Origin: an uncultured Oscillospiraceae bacterium
GTDB taxonomy: Bacteria > Bacillota > Clostridia > Oscillospirales > Oscillospiraceae
Reading direction: 5' to 3'
Assembly (NCBI GenBank): GCA_934630985.1
Contig: CAKTXO010000064.1
Span: 1 to 7,662, forward strand
DNA length: 7,662 nucleotides
Under the pieces are notes generated by a model. That model did no database searches and was not told the DNA's origin. It was given only the letters and a program-made list of their open reading frames with translations. A program made the position numbers and the translations under genes. Positions 1 to 6,038 of this stretch are shown here, one piece after another. The number at the start of each line of letters is the position of its first letter. Position 1 is the stretch's first letter.

Positions 1-932
1 CACCGAGCCTCCATGGTCACCTGATCGGTGTCGTGGTGGGCGTTGGACGACAGCTCCGAGCCCTGGCCGGTTTCAAAATACATGACGTTGGGGCCTTCGG
101 CAGTCCCCTCTTTTAATAGCAGCTGCCGGGCTTCCTCCAATGTGGCGGCGCTGAAGCCGAAGGCCTCATTTCCCTTCTGACTGCCCGCAATGGACTGGAA
201 AATCAGGTCACAGGGGGCTCCCGCCCGGACGGCCTTCATCTGAGCCGTCACATGCGCCAGCACGCAGATCTGAGTAGGAATCTGCCAGTGCTCCCGGATT
301 TCCCGGAACCGGCGCAAAACCCTGCCCACCTGCTCCGGGCTGTCCGTCACCGGGTTCAGGCCGATGACCGCGTCCCCCGCGCCGAAGCTCAGTCCCTCCA
401 AAGTGGAGGCGGTAATGCCCTCCGGGTCATCGGTGGTGTGGTTGGGCTGCAAGCGGCAGGAAAGCGTTCCCGGAAGGCCGATGGTGGTGTTGCAGTGGGC
501 GGTGACGGTGATTTTGTTGGCGGCGTAAATCAGGTCGAGATTGCCCATGAGCTTGCACACCGCCGCCACCATTTCGGAGGTCAGCCCCCGGCTGATTCGG
601 CGGATGTCCTGACCGGTGGTGGTTTCGTCCAGAAGCCACTCCCGGAACTCCGCCACCGTCCAGCCCCGGATTTCCCGGTAGACCTGCTCGTTTACGTCGT
701 CCTGGATAATCCGGGTGACTTCGTCCTCCTCATAGGGCACGGCGGGATTCTCCCGCAGCTCCCCCAGGGTCACGGCGGAGAGCACCACCTTAGCGGCCAC
801 CCGCTCCTGGGCGGTCTCCGCCGCGAGACCCGCCAATTTATCTCCGGTTTTTTCCTCGTTTGCCTTGGCCAGAACCTGCTTTAAGTCCCGGAATGTATAG
901 GTTTTTCCCAGCAATGTGGTTTTCAGCTTCAT
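1..932 (-). CDS. eutB: Ethanolamine ammonia-lyase large subunit EutB, N-terminal 310 residues
   Basis: This frame is open from the ATG at 932 to the left edge, giving 310 residues of about 455; the 3' part is outside the window. EutB is the catalytic TIM-barrel subunit of the adenosylcobalamin-dependent ethanolamine ammonia-lyase. The start MKLKTTLLGKTYTFRDLKQV matches E. coli EutB almost residue for residue. Also conserved are LAKANEEKTGDKLAG (21-35), RIIQDDVNE (74-82), NTTIGLPGTLSCRLQPN (148-164), GLSFGAGDAVIGLNPVTD (180-197), LAHVTAQMKAVRAGAP (225-240) and YFETGQGSELS (285-295). The substrate-contacting residues numbered Arg160, Gln162, Asn193 and Glu287 in E. coli fall at the same numbers here; Asp362 is beyond the edge. 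AAGGA lies 8 bases before the ATG. The gene follows eutT after a 44-base gap with a hairpin, instead of its usual place between eutA and eutC. Confidence 0.95.
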   Translation of the reverse strand, partial: MKLKTTLLGKTYTFRDLKQVLAKANEEKTGDKLAGLAAETAQERVAAKVVLSAVTLGELRENPAVPYEEDEVTRIIQDDVNEQVYREIRGWTVAEFREWLLDETTTGQDIRRISRGLTSEMVAAVCKLMGNLDLIYAANKITVTAHCNTTIGLPGTLSCRLQPNHTTDDPEGITASTLEGLSFGAGDAVIGLNPVTDSPEQVGRVLRRFREIREHWQIPTQICVLAHVTAQMKAVRAGAPCDLIFQSIAGSQKGNEAFGFSAATLEEARQLLLKEGTAEGPNVMYFETGQGSELSSNAHHDTDQVTMEAR

Positions 933-952
933 ATTCCTCATCCTTTTGAAGG

Positions 953-973
953 GGAGGCGGGTCGGCCGCCTCC
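953..973 (-). repeat. Intercistronic hairpin between eutT and eutB
   Basis: GGAGGCGG (973-966) and CCGCCTCC (960-953) on the minus strand pair perfectly over 8 bp around the loop CCGAC. The hairpin starts 3 bases after the eutT stop and ends about 20 bases before the eutB ATG. No T-tract follows (the next bases are CCTTCAAAAGG), so it is not a classical terminator. It could pause polymerase, block exonucleases or mark an mRNA processing site; none of these is shown by sequence. Confidence 0.6.
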
Positions 974-976
974 GCT

Positions 977-1663
977 CTAGCGCGATTTTGCTTTTTCCTG
1001 AATCATCAGAAGATACAGCATACTGCTCATCCGGTTCAGGGCTTTGGGAATGTCCTCCCGAAGCAGGTTCCCCTCCCGGTCGGAAAAGGCCTCCACCGCC
1101 GCCAGTTCCGCCTCCCTGGCAAAGCACCGGGTCCGGTTCAGCCCGGCAATCACCGAGCCGTCGGAAGCCTGGGGCATGAAATGGGGCTGACCGTAGTAAT
1201 CCTGGGGCATGTGGCTGCGCTCTCGCTGCTCCTGTTCGCCTAGACCGCAGAGGGTGTCCCAGATCAGCGGCTCGTCCAGCACGTCACAGCGAAGGATTTT
1301 TCGGGATAAGTCCAGGATTTCTCCCAGTGCCCCCTCCGGTGCCCCCGGTATCCGCTGGCAGAGAATCAGCTCTGCCTCCAAAGTGTCCATTTTCCCCCGG
1401 AACCGGATTCTGGGGTGGGTTTTGAGCACCAAAACTTCCCCGTTCAGGTGGGTCATGTGCTCCGGCTTTTCCTCTGCATAGCCCCCGGATAACAGCCGGT
1501 AGCGTTCCGGTCTTGCCTGGGAACCGGGAAGGATTTCGATCCGCTCCCGGCGAAGAAAATCCCGGGCGGTGCTTGTCAGCTGGTCGCCCTTGCCCAGATA
1601 GTAGACCCGTTTTCCATCCCGGTTGCGGATGTTCGCCCGGACGGCCTGCTCATCCCAGAGCAT
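977..1663 (-). CDS. eutT: Corrinoid adenosyltransferase EutT, Cys-motif-less type
   Basis: This 228-residue protein is the ATP:cob(I)alamin adenosyltransferase that supplies adenosylcobalamin to the EutBC lyase. Its architecture follows EutT: an N-terminal region with LTSTARDFLRRERIEI (29-44, compare LTPSARELL in E. coli), THLNGEVLVLKTHPRIRFRG (71-90), RKILRCDVLDEPL (121-133), SHMPQDYYGQPHFMPQASDG (150-169) and a C-terminal IPKALNRMSSMLYLLMI (205-221) like that of PduO-fold enzymes. It is shorter than E. coli EutT (about 267). The HX11CCX2C metal-binding motif of the enterobacterial enzyme is absent: the four cysteines (102, 126, 139, 180) are scattered. The start overlaps the eutM stop as TAATG, with no good ribosome binding site of its own, so translational coupling to eutM is likely. 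The stop is TAG at 979-977. Confidence 0.85.
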   Translation of the reverse strand: MLWDEQAVRANIRNRDGKRVYYLGKGDQLTSTARDFLRRERIEILPGSQARPERYRLLSGGYAEEKPEHMTHLNGEVLVLKTHPRIRFRGKMDTLEAELILCQRIPGAPEGALGEILDLSRKILRCDVLDEPLIWDTLCGLGEQEQRERSHMPQDYYGQPHFMPQASDGSVIAGLNRTRCFAREAELAAVEAFSDREGNLLREDIPKALNRMSSMLYLLMIQEKAKSR

Positions 1664-1968
1664 TACTTACCGGCGGCGCTCTGTTGGCCGCCTCTGCCCT
1701 TGGGCAAAATGGCGTCCACCTCCATGTGAGGCCGGGCGATCACATGGACGGAGATCAGCTCTCCCACCTTCTCCGCCGCGGCGGCACCGGCATCTGTAGC
1801 CGCCTTCACCGCGCCCACGTCGCCCCGAACCATCACCGTTACCAGACCGCCGCCGATCTGCTCCTTGCCCACCAGCTGGACGTTGGCGGACTTGACCATG
1901 GCGTCCGCCGCCTCAATGGCTCCCACAAGTCCCTTTGTTTCAATCATACCCAAAGAATTCGTATCCAT
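1663..1968 (-). CDS. eutM: Microcompartment shell hexamer protein EutM (BMC-H)
   Basis: This 101-residue single BMC-domain protein forms the hexameric tiles that make up most of the compartment facets. Nearly the whole length matches EutM/PduA proteins: [20 protein letters not shown] (6-25), then [20 protein letters not shown] (35-54) with the IGGG pore loop at 38-41, [20 protein letters not shown] (57-76) and the ARPH segment (78-81). The edge lysine that joins hexamers is Lys26. A short Gly/Ser/Gln-rich tail of about 11 residues ends the protein. Its ATG lies 3 bases after the eutL stop, with AAAGGATG inside the end of eutL as ribosome binding site, and its TAA shares a base with the eutT ATG. 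EutM and PduA cannot be separated by sequence alone; the context decides. It is the only BMC-H gene in the window. Confidence 0.93.
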   Translation of the reverse strand: MDTNSLGMIETKGLVGAIEAADAMVKSANVQLVGKEQIGGGLVTVMVRGDVGAVKAATDAGAAAAEKVGELISVHVIARPHMEVDAILPKGRGGQQSAAGK

Positions 1969-1971
1969 TTG

Positions 1972-2604
1972 TTACATCCTTTCCATCGGTTGTGCCGCAA
2001 CTTCCGTCACTGCGGCGGCAAAGGCCGCACAGGCGGCGTCGCAGGCACTTTGGGTGCCGGTCAGCAGACCGCCGCCGAAATTGGTTTCGCTGGGCGGGGC
2101 GTAGAGCTTACAAAGCCGAACCTCCGCCGCCTTCAGCGCCGCGTCCATAGCGTACATACCTTCCAGAGGCGGGGCAATCAGGTAGGCAAGGGCTGAGCCC
2201 GGCTCCACCCCCGCCTCTTTGGCAAGGTATGTGCCCGCGCTGCTCACAGTGTGCGCAAGATAGGGCACATTATGCGCTTGCTCAAAGCCGACTCTGGTCA
2301 GCTCTGACAGTGCCGCCTCCATGCCGCTGCCGAGAGCCCCGGGCGTTCGGGCAGCCAGAATGCCGATGACCTCTCCGGCATTGGGAGTGGAGGCATTTCC
2401 GGCTCCGGCGTAGAAGCTTCTGCCGTAGGCCACCTCCACCTCCGCCGCTTTTGTCGCCGCGTCCAGAGCAATATAGGTGGCGTCGTCGCAGTCGGTGGTA
2501 ATCAGTCCCAGCGCCGGATACCCTTCCGGCGCCCCCAGCGCCCGGCACAGAGCCGGGCTGGCATTGGCCAGATACCGCACCGCCAGAATCTTCACCGGAA
2601 TCAT
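1972..2604 (-). CDS. eutL: Microcompartment shell protein EutL (tandem-domain BMC-T trimer)
   Basis: This 210-residue protein is a tandem BMC-domain shell protein that forms trimers on the Eut compartment facets, with a pore thought to control metabolite passage. Conserved EutL stretches are LGLITTDCDDATYIALDAAT (32-51), VEVAYGRSFYAGAG (56-69), AGEVIGILA (76-84), YLIAPPLEGMYAMDAALKAA (141-160) and PPSETNFGGGLLTGTQSAC (170-188). Asp40 and Asp41 lie in the segment that contributes to ethanolamine binding in E. coli EutL, an assignment by alignment in memory. The ATG at 2604 overlaps the eutC TGA as ATGA and has GGAGG 7 bases upstream. A longer in-frame start at 2832 would add 76 residues unlike EutL that lie within eutC, so I rejected it. 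Length is close to the family norm of about 219. Confidence 0.94.
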   Translation of the reverse strand: MIPVKILAVRYLANASPALCRALGAPEGYPALGLITTDCDDATYIALDAATKAAEVEVAYGRSFYAGAGNASTPNAGEVIGILAARTPGALGSGMEAALSELTRVGFEQAHNVPYLAHTVSSAGTYLAKEAGVEPGSALAYLIAPPLEGMYAMDAALKAAEVRLCKLYAPPSETNFGGGLLTGTQSACDAACAAFAAAVTEVAAQPMERM

Positions 2605-3509
2605 CGGGTCGCCTCCAAATGGAGCCCCACGCCGGAAACTTTTCGCTTCAGAATGGTGTCGATCAAATCGGCAATGTGGGCTCCGGCCTCCACGGCGGGA
2701 GTACCCTGGGCGTGGATATTGGAAACCACCGTCCGGGCGGATTCCGACACCCCGGTTCTGGGCTGATAGGTGATATAAGCGGACATGCTCTTGTCCGTCA
2801 CCAGACCCGGCCGCTCCCCTACCAGCATACACACCAGCTCACAGCCGGTCACGTCCCCGATGGCATCCCCCGCACCCACCCGGCAGTACCGGACGAAAAT
2901 GGGGGTGCCGGGGTCGATGCCCTTGAGCTTCAAGCCCTCCCGGAGAGCCTGAAGGCAGTCCATGGCGTTGGCCTCGATGGCGGCAGAAGACAGGCCGTCC
3001 CCCACCACAATCTGCACCCGGGGCGTTCCGGAAATGGCGGAACGGATTTTCCGCTGGTTTTCCTCGTCAAAGCACCGGCCATAGTCCGGTCGTGTCAGAT
3101 ACTCGTCCTTGTCATGGCACCGGGTCTGCACCTCCGCCATGCCGTTTTTGGCGGCGAAATCCTCGCTTACCTGGGAAAACACCGCATCCTGAGCCGCCGC
3201 ATGGTCGGCTCGGAAGCGCAGCATGGTCAGGGTCTTATAACGTGGCCCAGCCTTGCCGCTGCCCAGTCGGGCGGGGGTTCGCGCCTTCATTTTCCGGAAT
3301 TTTTCCCCGTTTTCCGGGTTCTCCGTCAGGTAAAGCTTTCGCAGATCCAGCTCCGTCACATCCGGCACAAAGTCCCCGTCCTCATAGGGCGTAGGCTTTG
3401 CCTCAGGCTGAGGTGCTCTGGGGTGATACTCTCCGGCCTTCACCTGAGGCGGCTGCCCCATTTCCTCCAGAATCTGAGCAATCATCTGCGTTAAATCCTG
3501 CTTGTTCAT
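2601..3509 (-). CDS. eutC: Ethanolamine ammonia-lyase small subunit EutC
   Basis: This 302-residue protein is the light chain of the adenosylcobalamin-dependent ethanolamine ammonia-lyase, which acts with EutB to convert ethanolamine to acetaldehyde and ammonia. Conserved EutC blocks include GKAGPRYKTLTMLRFRADHA (85-104), EYLTRPDYGR (136-145), VQIVVGDGLSSAAIEAN (165-181), GTPIFVRYCRV (201-211), MLVGERPGL (228-236) and SNIHAQGTPAVEA (263-275). The first 18 residues can form an amphipathic helix followed by a Pro/Lys-rich linker to about residue 50, the arrangement known in EutC as the shell-targeting peptide. The ATG at 3509 has AGGAG 6 bases upstream and forms an ATGA overlap with the eutA stop; a longer reading up to 3620 lacks this support. 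It also shares ATGA with eutL. EutB, its obligate partner, is encoded three genes later rather than next to it. Confidence 0.95.
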   Translation of the reverse strand: MNKQDLTQMIAQILEEMGQPPQVKAGEYHPRAPQPEAKPTPYEDGDFVPDVTELDLRKLYLTENPENGEKFRKMKARTPARLGSGKAGPRYKTLTMLRFRADHAAAQDAVFSQVSEDFAAKNGMAEVQTRCHDKDEYLTRPDYGRCFDEENQRKIRSAISGTPRVQIVVGDGLSSAAIEANAMDCLQALREGLKLKGIDPGTPIFVRYCRVGAGDAIGDVTGCELVCMLVGERPGLVTDKSMSAYITYQPRTGVSESARTVVSNIHAQGTPAVEAGAHIADLIDTILKRKVSGVGLHLEATR

Positions 3510-4837
3510 GTTCTGCTCCTTTCCAGCACCAGGGTTTTCAGCACCACCGGGAAGGCACCCCCAACCGGTGCGCCAATATCCAGGTAGGTATCCGGCAGAG
3601 CCCGAACCCGGTCGATGCACAGAATCCGGGCATTTTCCGGAAGCCTTGCCGACAGGGCGTGACCCAGTGCCTTTGCCATGTCCGCCTCCAGGCAGACCAG
3701 CACCTCCGCCGGGCTGCCCCGGGTCAGTTCCCGGGCAAGGGTCTGCACCCGGTCATAGGTGGGCGGGGTCTCGCCGGGAACGGAGAGAATCACGGAGCCT
3801 TCAAACTGTCCCCGATTTTCTTCCGCAACCGGGATATTTTTCATCGGAAAACGGATATTCTGGCAGAAAACCGTACTGCCGGACAGCTGGGTGCTGTGGC
3901 ATCCGGCTCCGATGACGGTAGCTCGGATGGTCTGCGTTCCCAGCCGGTACTGTCCCTGACACAGGCGGCTTTTCCGGATACTTTGCCCCAGAATCGTGCC
4001 TATGTCCCCGAATTTCAGCCAGGAGTGTTCCTTTTCGATACAGTCTGCCACGCCGCCGGAAAAGGAGAGCACGGCGGGCTTCTCAGGCGGCTGCCAGACC
4101 TCCCCGGTTTCTTTCGTCAGCAGTTGATCCAGAAGAGCCGTGGGCTCCCGAAGGCCTGCCGCCATTTCCAGTGCCCGGGTCAGGGTGTCCGCCAGGGCAG
4201 AAGCTTCCTCCTGAGTGATCTTCTTTCCAGGCTTTCCCGAAAACAGTCCCTGCAAGACCGGGGACACATAGGTGATTTCCCCGGTGTCCGACAGCTTCAC
4301 CAGCCGTCCGCCTACGTTCAGGCAGCCGGTTTTGCGGATTTTTCCGTCCTGAATCAGAGCCAGATTGCTGGTTCCGCCGCCGATGTCCATATGCAGAACG
4401 GTTTTGCCCGTTTCCTCGGAATAGCTTACCGCCCCGGCTCCCTTAGCCGCGAGAACGCTCTCCAAATCCGGCCCGGCGGTGGCCACCACGAACTCCCCCG
4501 CCAGATCGGACAAGGCGTCCAGCACCGCCCGGGCGTTTTCCTTCCGGCTGGTTTCCCCGGTAATGATGATGGCTCCCGTATCCACCGTCTGCCGGGAAAT
4601 ACCCGCTTTCCGATACTCTTTCTCAACGATTTCCCGGATTTTCTCCCCGTTTACATGGCTTTCATCCAGAAGCGGCGTAAAATACACCGGGCTTTCATAG
4701 AGGATTTCTCTCTGGGTAATGGCAAGCTCCGGCACGGCGAAAATCGAGGCTCGGTTTTCCACCTTCAGCCGGGATACCACCATTTGGGTGGAGGTGGTGC
4801 CCACGTCCAGCCCTACGCTCAGAAGGCTCTCACACAT
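3506..4837 (-). CDS. eutA: Ethanolamine ammonia-lyase reactivating factor EutA
   Basis: This 443-residue protein belongs to the actin/Hsp70-like ATPase fold. EutA uses ATP to release inactivated cobalamin from the EutBC lyase so that fresh adenosylcobalamin can bind. ATPase motifs are in the expected order: VGLDVGTTSTQ (8-18) for phosphate 1, HMDIGGGTSNLAL (149-161) for phosphate 2, and LSFSGGVADCI (257-267) in the nucleotide-binding region. The C-terminal DIGAPVGGAFPVVLKTLVL (420-438) is also typical of EutA. It is slightly shorter than the roughly 465 to 475 residues usual for the family. The ATG overlaps the end of eutG by 8 bases, with a GAGGTG ribosome binding site 7 bases upstream inside eutG, and its TGA overlaps the eutC ATG. 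Usually eutB comes next; here eutC does. Confidence 0.93.
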   Translation of the reverse strand: MCESLLSVGLDVGTTSTQMVVSRLKVENRASIFAVPELAITQREILYESPVYFTPLLDESHVNGEKIREIVEKEYRKAGISRQTVDTGAIIITGETSRKENARAVLDALSDLAGEFVVATAGPDLESVLAAKGAGAVSYSEETGKTVLHMDIGGGTSNLALIQDGKIRKTGCLNVGGRLVKLSDTGEITYVSPVLQGLFSGKPGKKITQEEASALADTLTRALEMAAGLREPTALLDQLLTKETGEVWQPPEKPAVLSFSGGVADCIEKEHSWLKFGDIGTILGQSIRKSRLCQGQYRLGTQTIRATVIGAGCHSTQLSGSTVFCQNIRFPMKNIPVAEENRGQFEGSVILSVPGETPPTYDRVQTLARELTRGSPAEVLVCLEADMAKALGHALSARLPENARILCIDRVRALPDTYLDIGAPVGGAFPVVLKTLVLERSRT

Positions 4838-5912
4838 GACCCGTCACCTCTTCCAGAATCCGGCGCACCAGGAAGCCTTCCACCGGCATGGGGTTCGTGT
4901 CACAGCAGGGATCCTTTAAGGTAGCCTCCACCAGTTCCTGGGCCCCTTGCCAGACCCTTCTTGGGTCGATGCCTGCCTGCAAAAGGGTCTCCGGCAGGTT
5001 CAGCTCCCGGCGCAGTCGGCACAGGCCGTTTTTCAGGTTCCGGATGGCAATGGTATCCGCACTGCCTCCGATGCCCGCCGCCCGAGCCAGCTCTCCATAC
5101 TTTTTCCCGGCCACATGGGCATTGCAGCCAATGACCGCCGGCAGCAGCACCGCGTTCAGCCGTCCGTGAGGCACATGGAACATACCGCCCAAGCTGTGGG
5201 ACATGGCGTGACAGAGCCCCAGCCCTGCCTGGGTGAAAGCCATGCCCGCCATCGTCGAGGCCAGATGCACCTTCAGCCGCACCGCCGTATTTCCGGCGAA
5301 GGAGGCGGGCAGGTTGGCAAAGGCCACGGAAAAAGCCTCCCGGGCGTATAAATCCGTAATGGCTCCGGCGTTTTTGGCAACAAAGCTTTCCGCCGCGTGG
5401 GTCAGCACGTCAAAGCCCGTCTCGGCAATGAGCCCAGGGGGCAGAGCCGTCAGCAAATCGCTGTCCAAAATGGCAATATCCGGCCGCATCCGGCTGTCCA
5501 CCAGGGGGTGCTTCACCCGGTCGTGGGTCAGAATGGCAAAATCCGTCACCTCCGAGCCGGAGCCGGAGGTAGTGGGGATGGCCGCCAGCAGGCAGTTCCC
5601 CTTGGCAAAATAAGCCATGGCCTTGGCGCAGTCCAGCGTGCTGCCCCCACCCAGTGCCACCAGCAGATCGGGGGCAAAGGCTCGGAGCCGAGCCGTGCCC
5701 TCCGCCGCCAGCGCAACCGTGGGATCCGGCTGGATCTTGTCGAAGATCTCCGAGCACTCACATCGGGACAGCTCCACAATTCGCTTCACCGTTCCGTTTT
5801 TCACGAAAAAGGGATCCGCCACCAGAAACAGCCGCTTTTTCCCCAGGGAGGAAAGAGCCGAAACCGCGCCGGCTCCCGCAAAAATCCTGGTTTTGCAGAA
5901 GAATTCTTCCAA
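4830..5912 (-). CDS. eutG: Iron-dependent alcohol dehydrogenase EutG (PduQ-like), ethanolamine pathway
   Basis: This is a 360-residue group III (iron-containing) alcohol dehydrogenase expected to reduce acetaldehyde to ethanol with NADH, regenerating NAD+ inside the Eut compartment. The dinucleotide-binding signature GGGSTLDCAKAM is at 88-99 and the family segment IPTTSGSGSEVT at 112-123. The four expected metal ligands are present with the spacing of FucO-type enzymes: Asp168, His172, His235 and His249, in FDVLTH, GLCHAMSH and HVPHG. MAGMAFTQAGLGLCHAMSH (221-239) closely resembles enterobacterial EutG. The start is TTG, supported by AAAGGCGGTGG with 6-base spacing. It is about 35 residues shorter than E. 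coli EutG, mostly at the N-terminus. The gene is first after the upstream terminator, and its end overlaps eutA by 8 bases. A PduQ-type propanol dehydrogenase is the same family; the eut context favours EutG. Confidence 0.88.
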   Translation of the reverse strand: MEEFFCKTRIFAGAGAVSALSSLGKKRLFLVADPFFVKNGTVKRIVELSRCECSEIFDKIQPDPTVALAAEGTARLRAFAPDLLVALGGGSTLDCAKAMAYFAKGNCLLAAIPTTSGSGSEVTDFAILTHDRVKHPLVDSRMRPDIAILDSDLLTALPPGLIAETGFDVLTHAAESFVAKNAGAITDLYAREAFSVAFANLPASFAGNTAVRLKVHLASTMAGMAFTQAGLGLCHAMSHSLGGMFHVPHGRLNAVLLPAVIGCNAHVAGKKYGELARAAGIGGSADTIAIRNLKNGLCRLRRELNLPETLLQAGIDPRRVWQGAQELVEATLKDPCCDTNPMPVEGFLVRRILEEVTGHV

Positions 5913-5917
5913 CGTAT

Positions 5918-5941
5918 ACCACCGCCTTTTCAGGAGGTAGT
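5918..5941 (-). promoter_or_regulatory. Possible hairpin covering the eutG ribosome binding site
   Basis: On the minus strand ACTACCTCC (5941-5933) can pair with GGCGGTGGT (5926-5918) around the loop TGAAAA, with one mismatch and one G-U pair. The 3' arm contains most of the eutG Shine-Dalgarno region, AAAGGCGGTGG, one base off AAAGGAGGTGG and 6 bases before the TTG start. If formed, the stem would hide the ribosome binding site. Whether it forms or is regulated cannot be told from sequence. Confidence 0.4.
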
Positions 5942-5977
5942 ATTTCCAAAACCCGGAAGGTTATGTGTTTTTTTCGC

Positions 5978-6020
5978 AAAAAAGAGGCTGCCGCTGGGAG
6001 CCAAGGCTCACAGCGGCAGC
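5978..6020 (-). terminator. Rho-independent terminator of the DUF4317 gene, just upstream of eutG
   Basis: Arms at 6020-6006 and 6001-5987 pair over 15 positions with one mismatch around a 4-base loop, and six T residues (5983-5978) follow. The stem is very GC-rich. It begins 18 bases after the DUF4317 stop codon and ends 65 bases before the eutG start, so transcripts from the DUF4317 promoter should stop before the eut operon unless read-through or antitermination occurs. Confidence 0.85.
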
Positions 6021-6038
6021 TTGTATTGAATGGTTTTT

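Noticed and set aside
252..884. Plus-strand 210-codon frame opposite eutB
   Set aside because: The minus strand here encodes EutB with conserved substrate residues; the plus-strand frame is a shadow.
2605..2832. Upstream in-frame extension of eutL
   Set aside because: The extra 76 codons lie inside eutC and are unlike EutL; the ATGA start at 2604 with GGAGG upstream fits better.
2619..3494. A 291-codon plus-strand frame opposite eutC
   Set aside because: It is a shadow of eutC with low-complexity composition, and nothing in its translation is recognisable.
3398..4924. A 508-codon open frame on the plus strand opposite eutA and eutC
   Set aside because: It lies antisense to strongly recognisable eutA and the eutC 5' end; its His/Pro/Arg/Gly-rich translation resembles no family and is what GC-rich codon use on the opposite strand yields.
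5913..6020. Cobalamin riboswitch or eut ANTAR leader upstream of eutG
   Set aside because: The space is too short for a B12 riboswitch, the only strong stem-loop has a 4-base loop and a U-tract typical of a simple terminator, and no paired hexaloop hairpins with A1/G4 were found.
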